Below, piece by piece: positions 6,607-13,285 of a DNA stretch of 13,650 bases. Below the pieces are notes generated by a model. It ran no database searches. It was not told the DNA's origin and saw only the letters and a list, made by a program, of their open reading frames with translations. Origin of the DNA: an uncultured Clostridia bacterium (GTDB lineage: Bacteria > Bacillota > Clostridia > Oscillospirales > Acutalibacteraceae); assembly GCA_946497265.1 (NCBI GenBank), contig CAMMKL010000030.1:1-13650 (forward strand). The letters are read 5' to 3'. The stretch's first letter is position 1. Each line of letters starts with the position of its first letter. Both the position numbers and the translations under genes were made by a program.

Positions 6607-8103
6607 ATGGAGAAACAAATACGACTATCTTTTGACTCGAAGCCTGAATTTCTGGCTTGGTCAAAATATTTTGCTTTTAAATATTGGCCGGCAGTCTTTG
6701 CATTTGTTTTAATTGCCGTTTCTTTTAAGGGTGTCAATATGATTGCGATCGGCGGCGATGCAGATAGTATCTGGCAAAGTATCATGAGCATGGCAAACGG
6801 AGAAAAAATGGTTCCTTCGTATGTAATGTATAAAGGCTTTTTCTCCGTTTATCCCTATGTCTGGTTGGTACAATTAGGACATTTACTCGGCTTTAGTGAA
6901 TTTTTCTTCGTTAAGATTTTTCACTGTATATTATTTACATATGCAACCTCGATCGGTTTTCCGAAAGTCTATGGGCATTTAACAAATAAATCCGCAAAAA
7001 GTTGGAGAGTAGCTCTATTTATTTTGATTGTTTTCCTGCTTTGGGGACCGAATTACGCCTTTTGGTATGTAATGATTGATCTTCCTTGCCTTGTCTATTT
7101 TCTTTTGTTTGTCAATTCTGCGTTTGCTTTTACAAAGCTTAAGGGAAGAATTTCCATTGGAAGGTTTCTCTATACCGGAGTTCTTTTTGGCATCAATATA
7201 GGATTTGCAGGCCAATATAAAGCGGCTGCATTTGCTGTACTGCTGTATGTTATTATTAAATTGTTTCCAAAGAAATATTTTCTCAGCGCAAAAAAAATTG
7301 GTTTGGCCTTTTTGTCTTTATTTATTGTTTTGGCCGGTACCTTTGGGATAATATACAATGAGTATTGTTTTGAAACGAATGTTGTAGATGTACTTAGAGA
7401 AGAGGGCGCATCTATCCCGGATAGTAACCAATGGTTGGAAGCAAATCTGGAATCCCGCGAAATTGATCAGAGAGATTTCTCTCAATCTGACGTTCCCAAT
7501 ATAAGGGATACGACCATCCAACAAAAGATGGAGGATGATGGTACCCTTGCGGATTATGACGGTCGAAATACAACATTGAAAGATTATATTTTTGAACGGC
7601 TTTTACGATTCCCAATGGATTACCTTGTGACTTATGGAAGTAAACTGTTTATGATCCTTTCCCCAACTCAAGGAACATTAAATTTTGCAGCATTATTTAC
7701 TGGTTATACATTACTTTTTGTAGCGATTGTGATTTTTTTCAAAAGGTGCAAGACAATCAGAAATTTCTTTTCAACAAAAACCTTGATGTGTTTCGCGTTT
7801 CTTTTGGCAGTGGCACCGTGTATTGTTATGCGGCTAGAGTTTCGGTATGTTATGCAATTGGAAGGTTTAATTTACGCAATCGCTTTGTTTGACGATGTTT
7901 TGTGGGATGGCTTTATGACATTTGGAAAGACAGTCGTGACAACATTCAAATCAAAATCTTTCAAGACCATTTCGCAATATGCCTTACCAAAGACGTTTTT
8001 TAAGTATCTTTTGTTTTTGGTGATCTGCTTTAGTTTTATTGCAGCACTAAACGATATCTCCGGCGCGTATTATGGAACAGAGCAATTGTTTACCCTTTGG
8101 TAG
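6607..8103 (+). CDS. Polytopic membrane protein, candidate GT-C glycosyltransferase
   Basis: A 498-residue integral membrane protein with about ten hydrophobic segments (for example near 26-46, 100-116, 134-148, 155-175, 205-220, 230-250, 360-378, 393-408, 464-482). One hydrophilic loop at about 255-340 probably lies outside the cell. The acidic motif GGDADSIWQ (49-57) directly follows the first span, where GT-C enzymes keep their catalytic acidic residues, and RLEFRYVMQLE (409-419) recalls the ExRY motif of many bacterial GT-C-like proteins. I do not recognise a named family. A polyprenyl-phosphate-sugar-dependent transferase acting outside the membrane fits the cassette; polymerase or ligase roles are alternatives. 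ATG 6607 is preferred (GAGGGG 8 nt upstream) over the in-frame ATG 6574. Last gene before the terminator. Confidence 0.7.
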   Translation: MEKQIRLSFDSKPEFLAWSKYFAFKYWPAVFAFVLIAVSFKGVNMIAIGGDADSIWQSIMSMANGEKMVPSYVMYKGFFSVYPYVWLVQLGHLLGFSEFFFVKIFHCILFTYATSIGFPKVYGHLTNKSAKSWRVALFILIVFLLWGPNYAFWYVMIDLPCLVYFLLFVNSAFAFTKLKGRISIGRFLYTGVLFGINIGFAGQYKAAAFAVLLYVIIKLFPKKYFLSAKKIGLAFLSLFIVLAGTFGIIYNEYCFETNVVDVLREEGASIPDSNQWLEANLESREIDQRDFSQSDVPNIRDTTIQQKMEDDGTLADYDGRNTTLKDYIFERLLRFPMDYLVTYGSKLFMILSPTQGTLNFAALFTGYTLLFVAIVIFFKRCKTIRNFFSTKTLMCFAFLLAVAPCIVMRLEFRYVMQLEGLIYAIALFDDVLWDGFMTFGKTVVTTFKSKSFKTISQYALPKTFFKYLLFLVICFSFIAALNDISGAYYGTEQLFTLW

Positions 8104-8191
8104 AGATGTTGGTTTTATGTAGTCCACTGCAAAGTAAACGGGTGGATGACTTTATGGCTGGCATTGCATTTAGACGCAGGTATTCTAACAG

Positions 8192-8222
8192 AAAAGGACG
8201 GCGAAAAGCCGTCCTTTTCTAA
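8192..8222. terminator. Strong bidirectional intrinsic terminator
   Basis: Perfect 11-bp stem (8192-8202 with 8208-8218, AAAAGGACGGC and complement) around a GAAAA loop. The U-rich 3' side (CCUUUUCU) exists in both directions because the stem begins with AAAA. It ends the rightward glycosylation cassette and can also stop leftward transcription from the 873-residue protein gene. Confidence 0.9.
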
Positions 8223-8268
8223 TGGAGAGCTTTATTTGTTCTTGAATAGACCGGCAGCGGCTTAACCC

Positions 8269-8597
8269 TTACCGCTCTGTCTGAAAGGAGACTGTATATG
8301 GGCGCCGCAGGATATCACGGTTTACATCCGGTGGATTGACTAAAGGGAATGGGCTAAGAAAAGCGATGTGCGCCAACCTCCCAGTCTCACTGCCGTTTTT
8401 GACGAATTCCACCAGCAGGCCGTTGATGCCGCGGGTCATTTTATCCGGCCTCTCCTGAAGCCGGCTTTTGTCCCGGTCTCCCGCCTCCAGATCGGCGATC
8501 GGCCCTGCGAGCATGTGGACCCTACCGGCCGGAAAGAGCGGGTAATAGGGATAGTTCATATGGCGGTCGGCCGTAAGATATTCTCGTCAAGTTTCAT
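8269..8597 (-). pseudogene. Probable decayed small gene with an early frameshift
   Basis: Downstream of the 873-residue protein gene, an ATG at 8597 opens MKLD in one frame. About 11 nt later the coding-looking frame continues one frame away as REYLTADRHMNYPYYPLF and runs to a stop at 8269 (about 106 residues in total). A single-base deletion after MKL-D would explain this. An intact ORF can be drawn from ATG 8559, but it lacks any ribosome binding site. The first 60 residues look coding (PYYPLFPAGRV, ADLEAGDRDKSRLQERPDK); the last 35 less so, as if the 3' end was replaced where the AT-rich island begins. No family recognised. A sequencing error is also possible. Confidence 0.35.
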
Positions 8598-8620
8598 CTC
8601 CTATCGTTGCCGCCTACCAG

Positions 8621-11242
8621 TTACAGGGAGAAATCTTCGCTTTGATCCGCCGAGTAAACCAATGTATACTCTTCTTCCTCGGCGGCTTTTGCCGCAATCT
8701 TCAAATGCCGGCAGTCCACCGCCTGTTCGAGCGCCCGGCGAATGACCGAAATCCCGGTCTCCAGCTCCACCACCGCACAGTAGAAGTTGAGGACAAACCG
8801 GCTTGGGTCGTCAGACTGCTTTCCCATCTCCCAGCCGTCCACATAGCCCAGGCCGGTCCAGCCCAGGGCCTCTCCCAGCAGGTGTTCCCCCTCCTCCCGC
8901 AGGGCCAGGTCCTCCGGCGCGGGGGCGGGGGGATTGGCATTCAAGTTCACCGGCTGCATCGGGAATTGAGCGACGATCCATCCTTCCTCCTCCTGCGGCC
9001 ATGGCACGTATTCCTCTATGCCGTACCGGTCGCAGAATGCCTCTAAGAACCCCGGATAGGCGTCCGCAGAAGGGCAGGGCAGACGGATGGTTTCTCCCAT
9101 CTCTCCCACCCGGCCGGTGTGCTCGACGATGTAGTTGCCGTCGAGCCAGCATTCCGCATAGGAGATCCCGTCCGGCTCCCTGCGGTAGAGCTTGACCATC
9201 GGCGCTTCCTCCAGCTCCTCCTCGTCCGGTTCCTCCAGGCTGTTTTCCAGCCAGATGCGCTGGGGGCTGCAAACCGGCTCGCCGCTTTCCTGGGTCTGGA
9301 TTTGGAACGCCCGGCTGCCCTCCTCATTCCGGTAGAGCAGGTGGACGCTTTGATCCTGGTCGATGAGCAGTGTTTGCAGCCGGTAGCTTTCCTCCTCTTC
9401 GTCCCTATAGATAAGGGCCTTTTCCAATGCGATTTTCTGCATAAGCAGCCAAGCGGGGTCCATCTTGGAAAGGGCCGCCTCATTCATCCGAAAGACGCCC
9501 TCCAGCTCCTGCCCGCCCACCGTGAAGTGGAACGAGCAGTAGGGTGCGTCCGCCGTCCAGTCGGCAGGGGAGAAGAGGGCCTTGATTTGTTTTAGCGCCT
9601 CCTTGTCACAACGGATACCCGCAATGGCCCGCCGCTTTTCCACACCGTCTGGATTTTCCCCCGCCTGCAAAGCGCGGTCGCTTTCCGGGTCGATGTAGTG
9701 GTACTCCATCTCTTCAATCGACCGGCCTTGCTGGATTTCCCGGCGCAGGGTGATGAATTCATAGTCCCTCGGCACCAAGCCCAGCCCGGTCTCCACCGCC
9801 TGAAGGGCCCCGGCCCGGTCGCCGAAATGGCTCCTAAGCTTGGCCAGCTGCAGCCAGCCCCAAGGATAATCCGGCTCTTCCAGCACCCCTTTTTCCGCGT
9901 AATCGAGGGCCTCCTCCAACCGGCTGCAGTAAAGCAGCGCGCAGGAATACCGGTAGTACCAGGCGCCGCAGCCCTTGGCGTTTTTTTCGGAAGCGGGCAT
10001 CCATTGGGCAGCCAGATAATAATGCGGATAGTCGTCGATGTTGTTGCAGGCGTAAGCGTACCACAGGGCGATGTCCCGGTCCGAGTAGGCCTCCCGTTCG
10101 GTAAAGCGCCCTTCCTGTACGCCGGTGGAGATGAATTGCTCAAGATACTGGATCATCCGGCCGAAGTACCCGGATACGTCCTCCATAAAGGAGTTAAGCG
10201 TCCGTACCTCCTCTTCACCCAGAAGGCTTTCGTATGGAGCCGGTATCTCCTTTGAATCCTCCGCCCGTTCCCATTCGCCCGTCTCCGTCCGTGTAAAAGC
10301 CGACCCGTAGGGGGCCCGCAGCAGAGGTTCAACGGCAGGATCGTAGTTACAGATGGTGTTGAGCGCATAAATGCCCGAATTTTCCGGATCGTCCATGTAC
10401 CCGTCGCTTTCGTCCCCGGCGGTGAAGCGCCACCCGCTGTCCCAGGGTGCGGCCTCCTCATCCGGCTTCTCCCGGTAACAGTAGCCCACCCGGTCTCCGT
10501 CCACCGTAATCCGGTCGGTGGCGATGCAGCCCTCCGGCCCGTTCCAGCCGGTCAGAAGCGGCCGGATTTCCTCCGCCTTGCGAAGAAACGCCTTCTTTTT
10601 GTGGGCACAGACGTTTTTGCGGGACAAATCCAAGGGGTGCAGCCGGATTTCCTCCGTGTCCTCTTCCAGCCGTTGCAAAAGAGCCTGCGCGCCGTAACGG
10701 CATTTGAAGTCCATTTCCTCCCGATAGAGAGGGATCATCTCGTAAAAATTGACTTCATCGCCGTCCGGCAGCACACAAACCGCCGCCTCATCGGCATACT
10801 CGCCCGGGCTTAGCAGCAAAATCCCGGAGAAGCCGGTATTGTCCGCAAAGGGCTGGTCGCTGGGGTTGGCAACGGTGTGGCCCCAGCCCAGCCAGGAGTC
10901 CTCTGCAATGGGCAGCCGGGCCAAAAGCTTCATCCAGCGGATAGGCCAATACCATTCCTCCGCCGAATCGTCAAGCCTCCAATCCGCCGGAAGGGATAAA
11001 ATCAGCTCCGCCCGGGAAAGCTTCTGCTCCGTAAGCTCCCGGGGTACCTGCATGCAGTGGGCGCCCATCCCCATTGTCACCAAGGTGTAGCAGTTGCGCT
11101 GGGGGGTTGGCGGGATGATGCCGATATCCAAATGAATGTCCGGGGAAACCAATTCGTGAAATACTTGGCTGTAGGACCCGAAATAGCGGGAAATGTGCCT
11201 CTCCACCGCTTCCAGCTCGTTTTTGTCATAGGTTTCAATCAT
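8621..11242 (-). CDS. Multidomain immunity-type protein (SUFU + DUF2185 + TPR + WGR-like C-terminal region)
   Basis: An 873-residue soluble protein without signal peptide or membrane span. Residues about 1-215 match the suppressor-of-fused (SUFU) fold as used in bacterial immunity proteins (FHELVSPDIHLDIGIIPPT near 28-46, LVTMGMGAHCMQVP near 54-67, ILLLSPGEYAD near 141-151). Residues about 235-330 match DUF2185/Imm33-like proteins (CIATDRITVDGDRVGYCYRE, then DSGWRFTAGDESDGYMDDPE). About 385-505 is TPR-like (WYAYACNNIDDYPHYYLAAQ, RLEEALDYAEKGVLEEPDY). A domain of unknown type spans about 535-660. Residues 683-765 (VKLYRREPDGISYAECWLDG) look WGR-like, and about 785-873 carry a LGWTGLGYVDGWEMG region seen with it. 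Such fusions resemble polyimmunity proteins that neutralise secreted polymorphic toxins; no cognate toxin is in the window. ATG 11242 has GAGGTG 8 nt upstream. Exact domain limits are by eye. Confidence 0.82.
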   Translation of the reverse strand: MIETYDKNELEAVERHISRYFGSYSQVFHELVSPDIHLDIGIIPPTPQRNCYTLVTMGMGAHCMQVPRELTEQKLSRAELILSLPADWRLDDSAEEWYWPIRWMKLLARLPIAEDSWLGWGHTVANPSDQPFADNTGFSGILLLSPGEYADEAAVCVLPDGDEVNFYEMIPLYREEMDFKCRYGAQALLQRLEEDTEEIRLHPLDLSRKNVCAHKKKAFLRKAEEIRPLLTGWNGPEGCIATDRITVDGDRVGYCYREKPDEEAAPWDSGWRFTAGDESDGYMDDPENSGIYALNTICNYDPAVEPLLRAPYGSAFTRTETGEWERAEDSKEIPAPYESLLGEEEVRTLNSFMEDVSGYFGRMIQYLEQFISTGVQEGRFTEREAYSDRDIALWYAYACNNIDDYPHYYLAAQWMPASEKNAKGCGAWYYRYSCALLYCSRLEEALDYAEKGVLEEPDYPWGWLQLAKLRSHFGDRAGALQAVETGLGLVPRDYEFITLRREIQQGRSIEEMEYHYIDPESDRALQAGENPDGVEKRRAIAGIRCDKEALKQIKALFSPADWTADAPYCSFHFTVGGQELEGVFRMNEAALSKMDPAWLLMQKIALEKALIYRDEEEESYRLQTLLIDQDQSVHLLYRNEEGSRAFQIQTQESGEPVCSPQRIWLENSLEEPDEEELEEAPMVKLYRREPDGISYAECWLDGNYIVEHTGRVGEMGETIRLPCPSADAYPGFLEAFCDRYGIEEYVPWPQEEEGWIVAQFPMQPVNLNANPPAPAPEDLALREEGEHLLGEALGWTGLGYVDGWEMGKQSDDPSRFVLNFYCAVVELETGISVIRRALEQAVDCRHLKIAAKAAEEEEYTLVYSADQSEDFSL

Positions 11243-11290
11243 GTACCGTCACCTCAATCAAATCCATAGATGGGACGTAGATTCTTTTTA

Positions 11291-11341
11291 ATAAAAAAGC
11301 CTTACGTTCTTGAGCCGGACCGGCAGAATCACGTAAGGCTT
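11291..11341 (-). terminator. Intrinsic terminator 50 nt before the 873-residue protein gene
   Basis: On the minus strand an 11-bp perfect stem (AAGCCTTACGT, 11341-11331, with 11307-11297) encloses a 23-nt loop containing a small GCCGG/CCGGC hairpin, and is followed by UUUUUUAUU. It lies between a promoter (11494-11522) and the start codon at 11242, so it either ends a small RNA or acts as an attenuator of the downstream gene. Confidence 0.8.
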
Positions 11342-11487
11342 GAAAAGGCCGCAGGGGAAAACCGCGCTTTTCGCACGGGAAAAAATCCAAAGCCGGCTTT
11401 CCCGGCGCAGGCGGCCGATTTCCCTGCGCAACCTTTTCCGTGCAATTGCGTTCCCAGCATAGGACCGTCAAAAAAATCCGGGAAGAT
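11291..11487 (-). ncRNA. Candidate structured small RNA or regulatory leader, about 195 nt
   Basis: From the predicted start near 11487 to the terminator U-tract there is no credible coding frame on the transcribed strand, but several strong helices. One set pairs 11438-11443 with 11373-11378 (GCACGG/CCGTGC) and encloses hairpins 11423-11429/11405-11411 and 11402-11406/11392-11396. The alternative pairs 11432-11438 with 11342-11348 (GAAAAGG/CCTTTTC) and 11422-11428 with 11350-11356 (CGCAGGG/CCCTGCG), a 14-bp helix sharing strands with the first set. Length, own promoter and terminator would suit a 6S-like RNA or a riboswitch/attenuator; I recognise no riboswitch consensus and cannot confirm 6S. 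Confidence 0.42.
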
Positions 11488-11493
11488 GTCCTT

Positions 11494-11522
11494 ACTATAC
11501 TAGAAAACCAACAAAAAGGCAA
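11494..11522 (-). promoter_or_regulatory. Probable promoter for the structured RNA / 873-residue protein gene
   Basis: On the minus strand TATAGT (11499-11494, five of six consensus bases) with TTGCCT (11522-11517, four of six) at a 17-nt spacing. The flanking sequence is AT-rich amid GC-rich DNA, typical of a promoter. Initiation would be near 11487, giving a leader of about 245 nt to the start codon at 11242. Confidence 0.55.
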
Positions 11523-11620
11523 GCTTATTAACGGTGTTTTTTCTTTGTTTTTTCCAAATCCGTCTCTCGATACGGAACGTGCGGCAAGGCGTTGGGCGGC
11601 CCGGTTTCCGTAAGAGGCGG
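11523..11620. other. Intergenic spacer, no gene
   Basis: Contains an AT-rich run near 11526-11556 with long T stretches on the plus strand, and a short TCCGT/ACGGA inverted repeat near 11560-11575. Nothing else is recognisable. Confidence 0.5.
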
Positions 11621-11652
11621 AACGCGGCGCCGGTTTTACCCGGCGCCGCGTT
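11621..11652 (-). terminator. Very GC-rich hairpin ending the ABC exporter operon
   Basis: A perfect 13-bp inverted repeat (11621-11633 with 11640-11652, AACGCGGCGCCGG and complement) around a 6-nt loop, just after the coupled 20-codon ORF. No U-tract follows on either strand, so it may act with Rho, as an mRNA 3' stabiliser, or as a U-less terminator. Confidence 0.6.
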
Positions 11653-11657
11653 CGGCG

Positions 11658-11720
11658 TTATCCGATGAGGACCTTGAACCGGTATTCCTCTAGCGGGAGG
11701 CCCGTCCGGAGAGGCTTCAT
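11658..11720 (-). CDS. Possible 20-residue peptide coupled to the ABC permease
   Basis: The permease stop overlaps an ATG in the arrangement TAATG, and the frame runs 20 codons (start MKPLRTGLPLEEYRF) to a TAA 5 nt before the terminal hairpin. The overlap is typical of translational coupling, and the codons fit the GC-rich host style. It could be a genuine small protein, the remnant of a third exporter gene, or chance. No family is recognised. Confidence 0.3.
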   Translation of the reverse strand: MKPLRTGLPLEEYRFKVLIG

Positions 11721-13285
11721 TACCGGTTGTTCAGCTCCGCATAATGGAGGATGTCCCGGCACAGATAGAAGATCAACGCCGCCGCAGCCATGTTCCAGAC
11801 AAACATTGCCGCAAAGGCCAGCGCCGTCGAGGAAAGCAGCAGCCCGATCACCACCGCCGCAATCACACCGGGGGCGGAGAGCGCAGCGAGAACGATAAAA
11901 TACAAGAACAAAATCAGCGCTTTACTCGTCAGGGAGCCCAGGACCCGTTCAATGAGGATGTTGCCCGCCATAAAGAGAGCGCCGAAGCCGATGCGCGCCA
12001 GAATACAGGCCGCAATTGTAATCGGCCCGGCCTGTAGGATCAGCCCCGCCGGAAGAAAGACCAGCACCGCTTCTGCGATGACCTTCAGGAAGCTTTCCCG
12101 GCAGATGGCCAAAAGCTTCTGGAAGGCCCCGGCCGGTACCAGATAGACATAGGGGAGGGTCAGCTCCCGCAGCCAGCGGCCCATGGATACCGAGAACAGC
12201 TGCATGTAGGTGGCGAAGGCGAAAACGGCGACCAGACCGCCGCTCTCCCGCATAAAGAAGGAGAACAGCCAGATGACCCCCACAAATACCAGCGACGTGG
12301 TATCCAGCAAAAATACCCTGGCCCGCCGGTTTTCCACCTTGTGTTTGAAGTAGAAGGCGGAGGCGCCCGCACCGCCGCCGATGCCGGTGGCGCCGGTTTT
12401 GATGTTTTTGGGGACCGTTTCCCGCAGCTGTCCCTCTTTTTTGGCGGTAATGGCGGAGAAGGATACCTCTGTCGCCTTGAGCACGTCCTCATAGAAGTCG
12501 GCGTGCATCCGGATGACTAGGAGGAGCATCAGTGCCATAAATACAACCGTCGCCCCGACCCCGGCGAGAACCATCATCCAATTGCCTGCAATCACGCCGG
12601 TCACCGCCGCCGTCAGCCAGCCGAATACCGGAATAAAGTTGACCCACAGGGAGGTAGCCGATTCCACGGCCGCCCCCAGCAGATCCTGGGTGTTTTGTAC
12701 CACCGGGAGGACGACCGCCGCCGCCAGTACCAGGTAGATGCCGCGCAGGGCGTATTTGACGGTCCGCTTCCTCCCCTCGTCGGCGCTGGTAAAGGAATAG
12801 ATGGTCATGGCCGTCAGCTGGGAGCAGAAGGTGACCAGGCAGTATCCCAGCAAAATGGCAAGCATACCGGAAATTGAAATCCCGTACGTATTATAAAGCC
12901 AGCTGTACTGGAAAATGAGGAAGAAGCCCAGCAGCAGGGAGGTTTGCAGTTGGCGTACCAGCCCATACACCAGTATCTTCTTCTGGGAAATCGGACAGGA
13001 GAACAAAAGGTTCACATCCGCCATAGAGTAAAAGGAAGCGCCGGAGGAAAACCCGTTGTTGGAGCCGAGGAAAAACATGAACCCGTAAAGCAGCAGCACC
13101 ATTGCCGCCAATTCCTTTGGATCGCGCAGCTCGTCGGCCGTCTGCGGCGCCGACAGGGAGGAGACCAGCATCATGGCGATTAAGAAAACGAAGGCCACCA
13201 CCGTAATCAGCTTCGCCGGGCTTTTCACTAGTTCCTTAACAGAGTTTTTCAGGTTTGTGAAAAAAAGATACCCTAACCCCTTCAT
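11720..13285 (-). CDS. ABC exporter permease (putative ABC exporter family)
   Basis: A 521-residue polytopic membrane protein and the membrane partner of the ATPase encoded just upstream. Its start overlaps the ATPase stop (ATGA), as in a coupled operon. Many hydrophobic spans are visible: about 26-46, 60-76, 114-130, 138-160, and 185-205 in the first half, a pair near 230-265, a cytosolic stretch of about 35 residues with a glycine-rich GATGIGGGAGA segment, then a second set from about residue 333 to near the C-terminus. FSSGASFYSMADVNLLFSCPIS near 79-100 is a conserved-looking cytosolic loop typical of two-gene ABC exporters in Firmicutes (Pfam ABC_export as I recall). Substrate unknown. 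The start has only modest ribosome-binding sequence, consistent with coupling. Confidence 0.85.
   Translation of the reverse strand: MKGLGYLFFTNLKNSVKELVKSPAKLITVVAFVFLIAMMLVSSLSAPQTADELRDPKELAAMVLLLYGFMFFLGSNNGFSSGASFYSMADVNLLFSCPISQKKILVYGLVRQLQTSLLLGFFLIFQYSWLYNTYGISISGMLAILLGYCLVTFCSQLTAMTIYSFTSADEGRKRTVKYALRGIYLVLAAAVVLPVVQNTQDLLGAAVESATSLWVNFIPVFGWLTAAVTGVIAGNWMMVLAGVGATVVFMALMLLLVIRMHADFYEDVLKATEVSFSAITAKKEGQLRETVPKNIKTGATGIGGGAGASAFYFKHKVENRRARVFLLDTTSLVFVGVIWLFSFFMRESGGLVAVFAFATYMQLFSVSMGRWLRELTLPYVYLVPAGAFQKLLAICRESFLKVIAEAVLVFLPAGLILQAGPITIAACILARIGFGALFMAGNILIERVLGSLTSKALILFLYFIVLAALSAPGVIAAVVIGLLLSSTALAFAAMFVWNMAAAALIFYLCRDILHYAELNNR

Larger units (their letters stand above)
1838..8191 (+). 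other. AT-rich glycosylation island
   Basis: Base composition changes abruptly to AT-rich near 1838 and returns to GC-rich after the terminator near 8220. Codon use inside favours A/T third positions in all six genes, unlike both flanks. All six genes point rightward while the flanking genes all point leftward. No transposase, integrase, tRNA or clear direct repeat marks the ends, so transfer by homologous recombination in flanking sequence is the simplest idea. Exact boundaries are not defined. Confidence 0.6.

Noticed and set aside
8192..8222. Palindrome as an insertion-sequence end or attachment site
   Set aside because: It is fully explained as a bidirectional terminator between convergent genes; no transposase or second copy of an end is present.
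8368..11090. Several long plus-strand frames opposite the 873-residue gene (for example 9119-9595 and 9698-10255)
   Set aside because: They mirror a GC-rich coding strand with recognisable SUFU, DUF2185 and TPR sequence; none has a ribosome binding site or family-like sequence.
11235..11522. 95-codon minus-strand frame and its plus-strand counterpart across the structured leader
   Set aside because: The frame runs through the promoter -10 region and the terminator stem, and overlaps the real gene start; composition is not coding-like.
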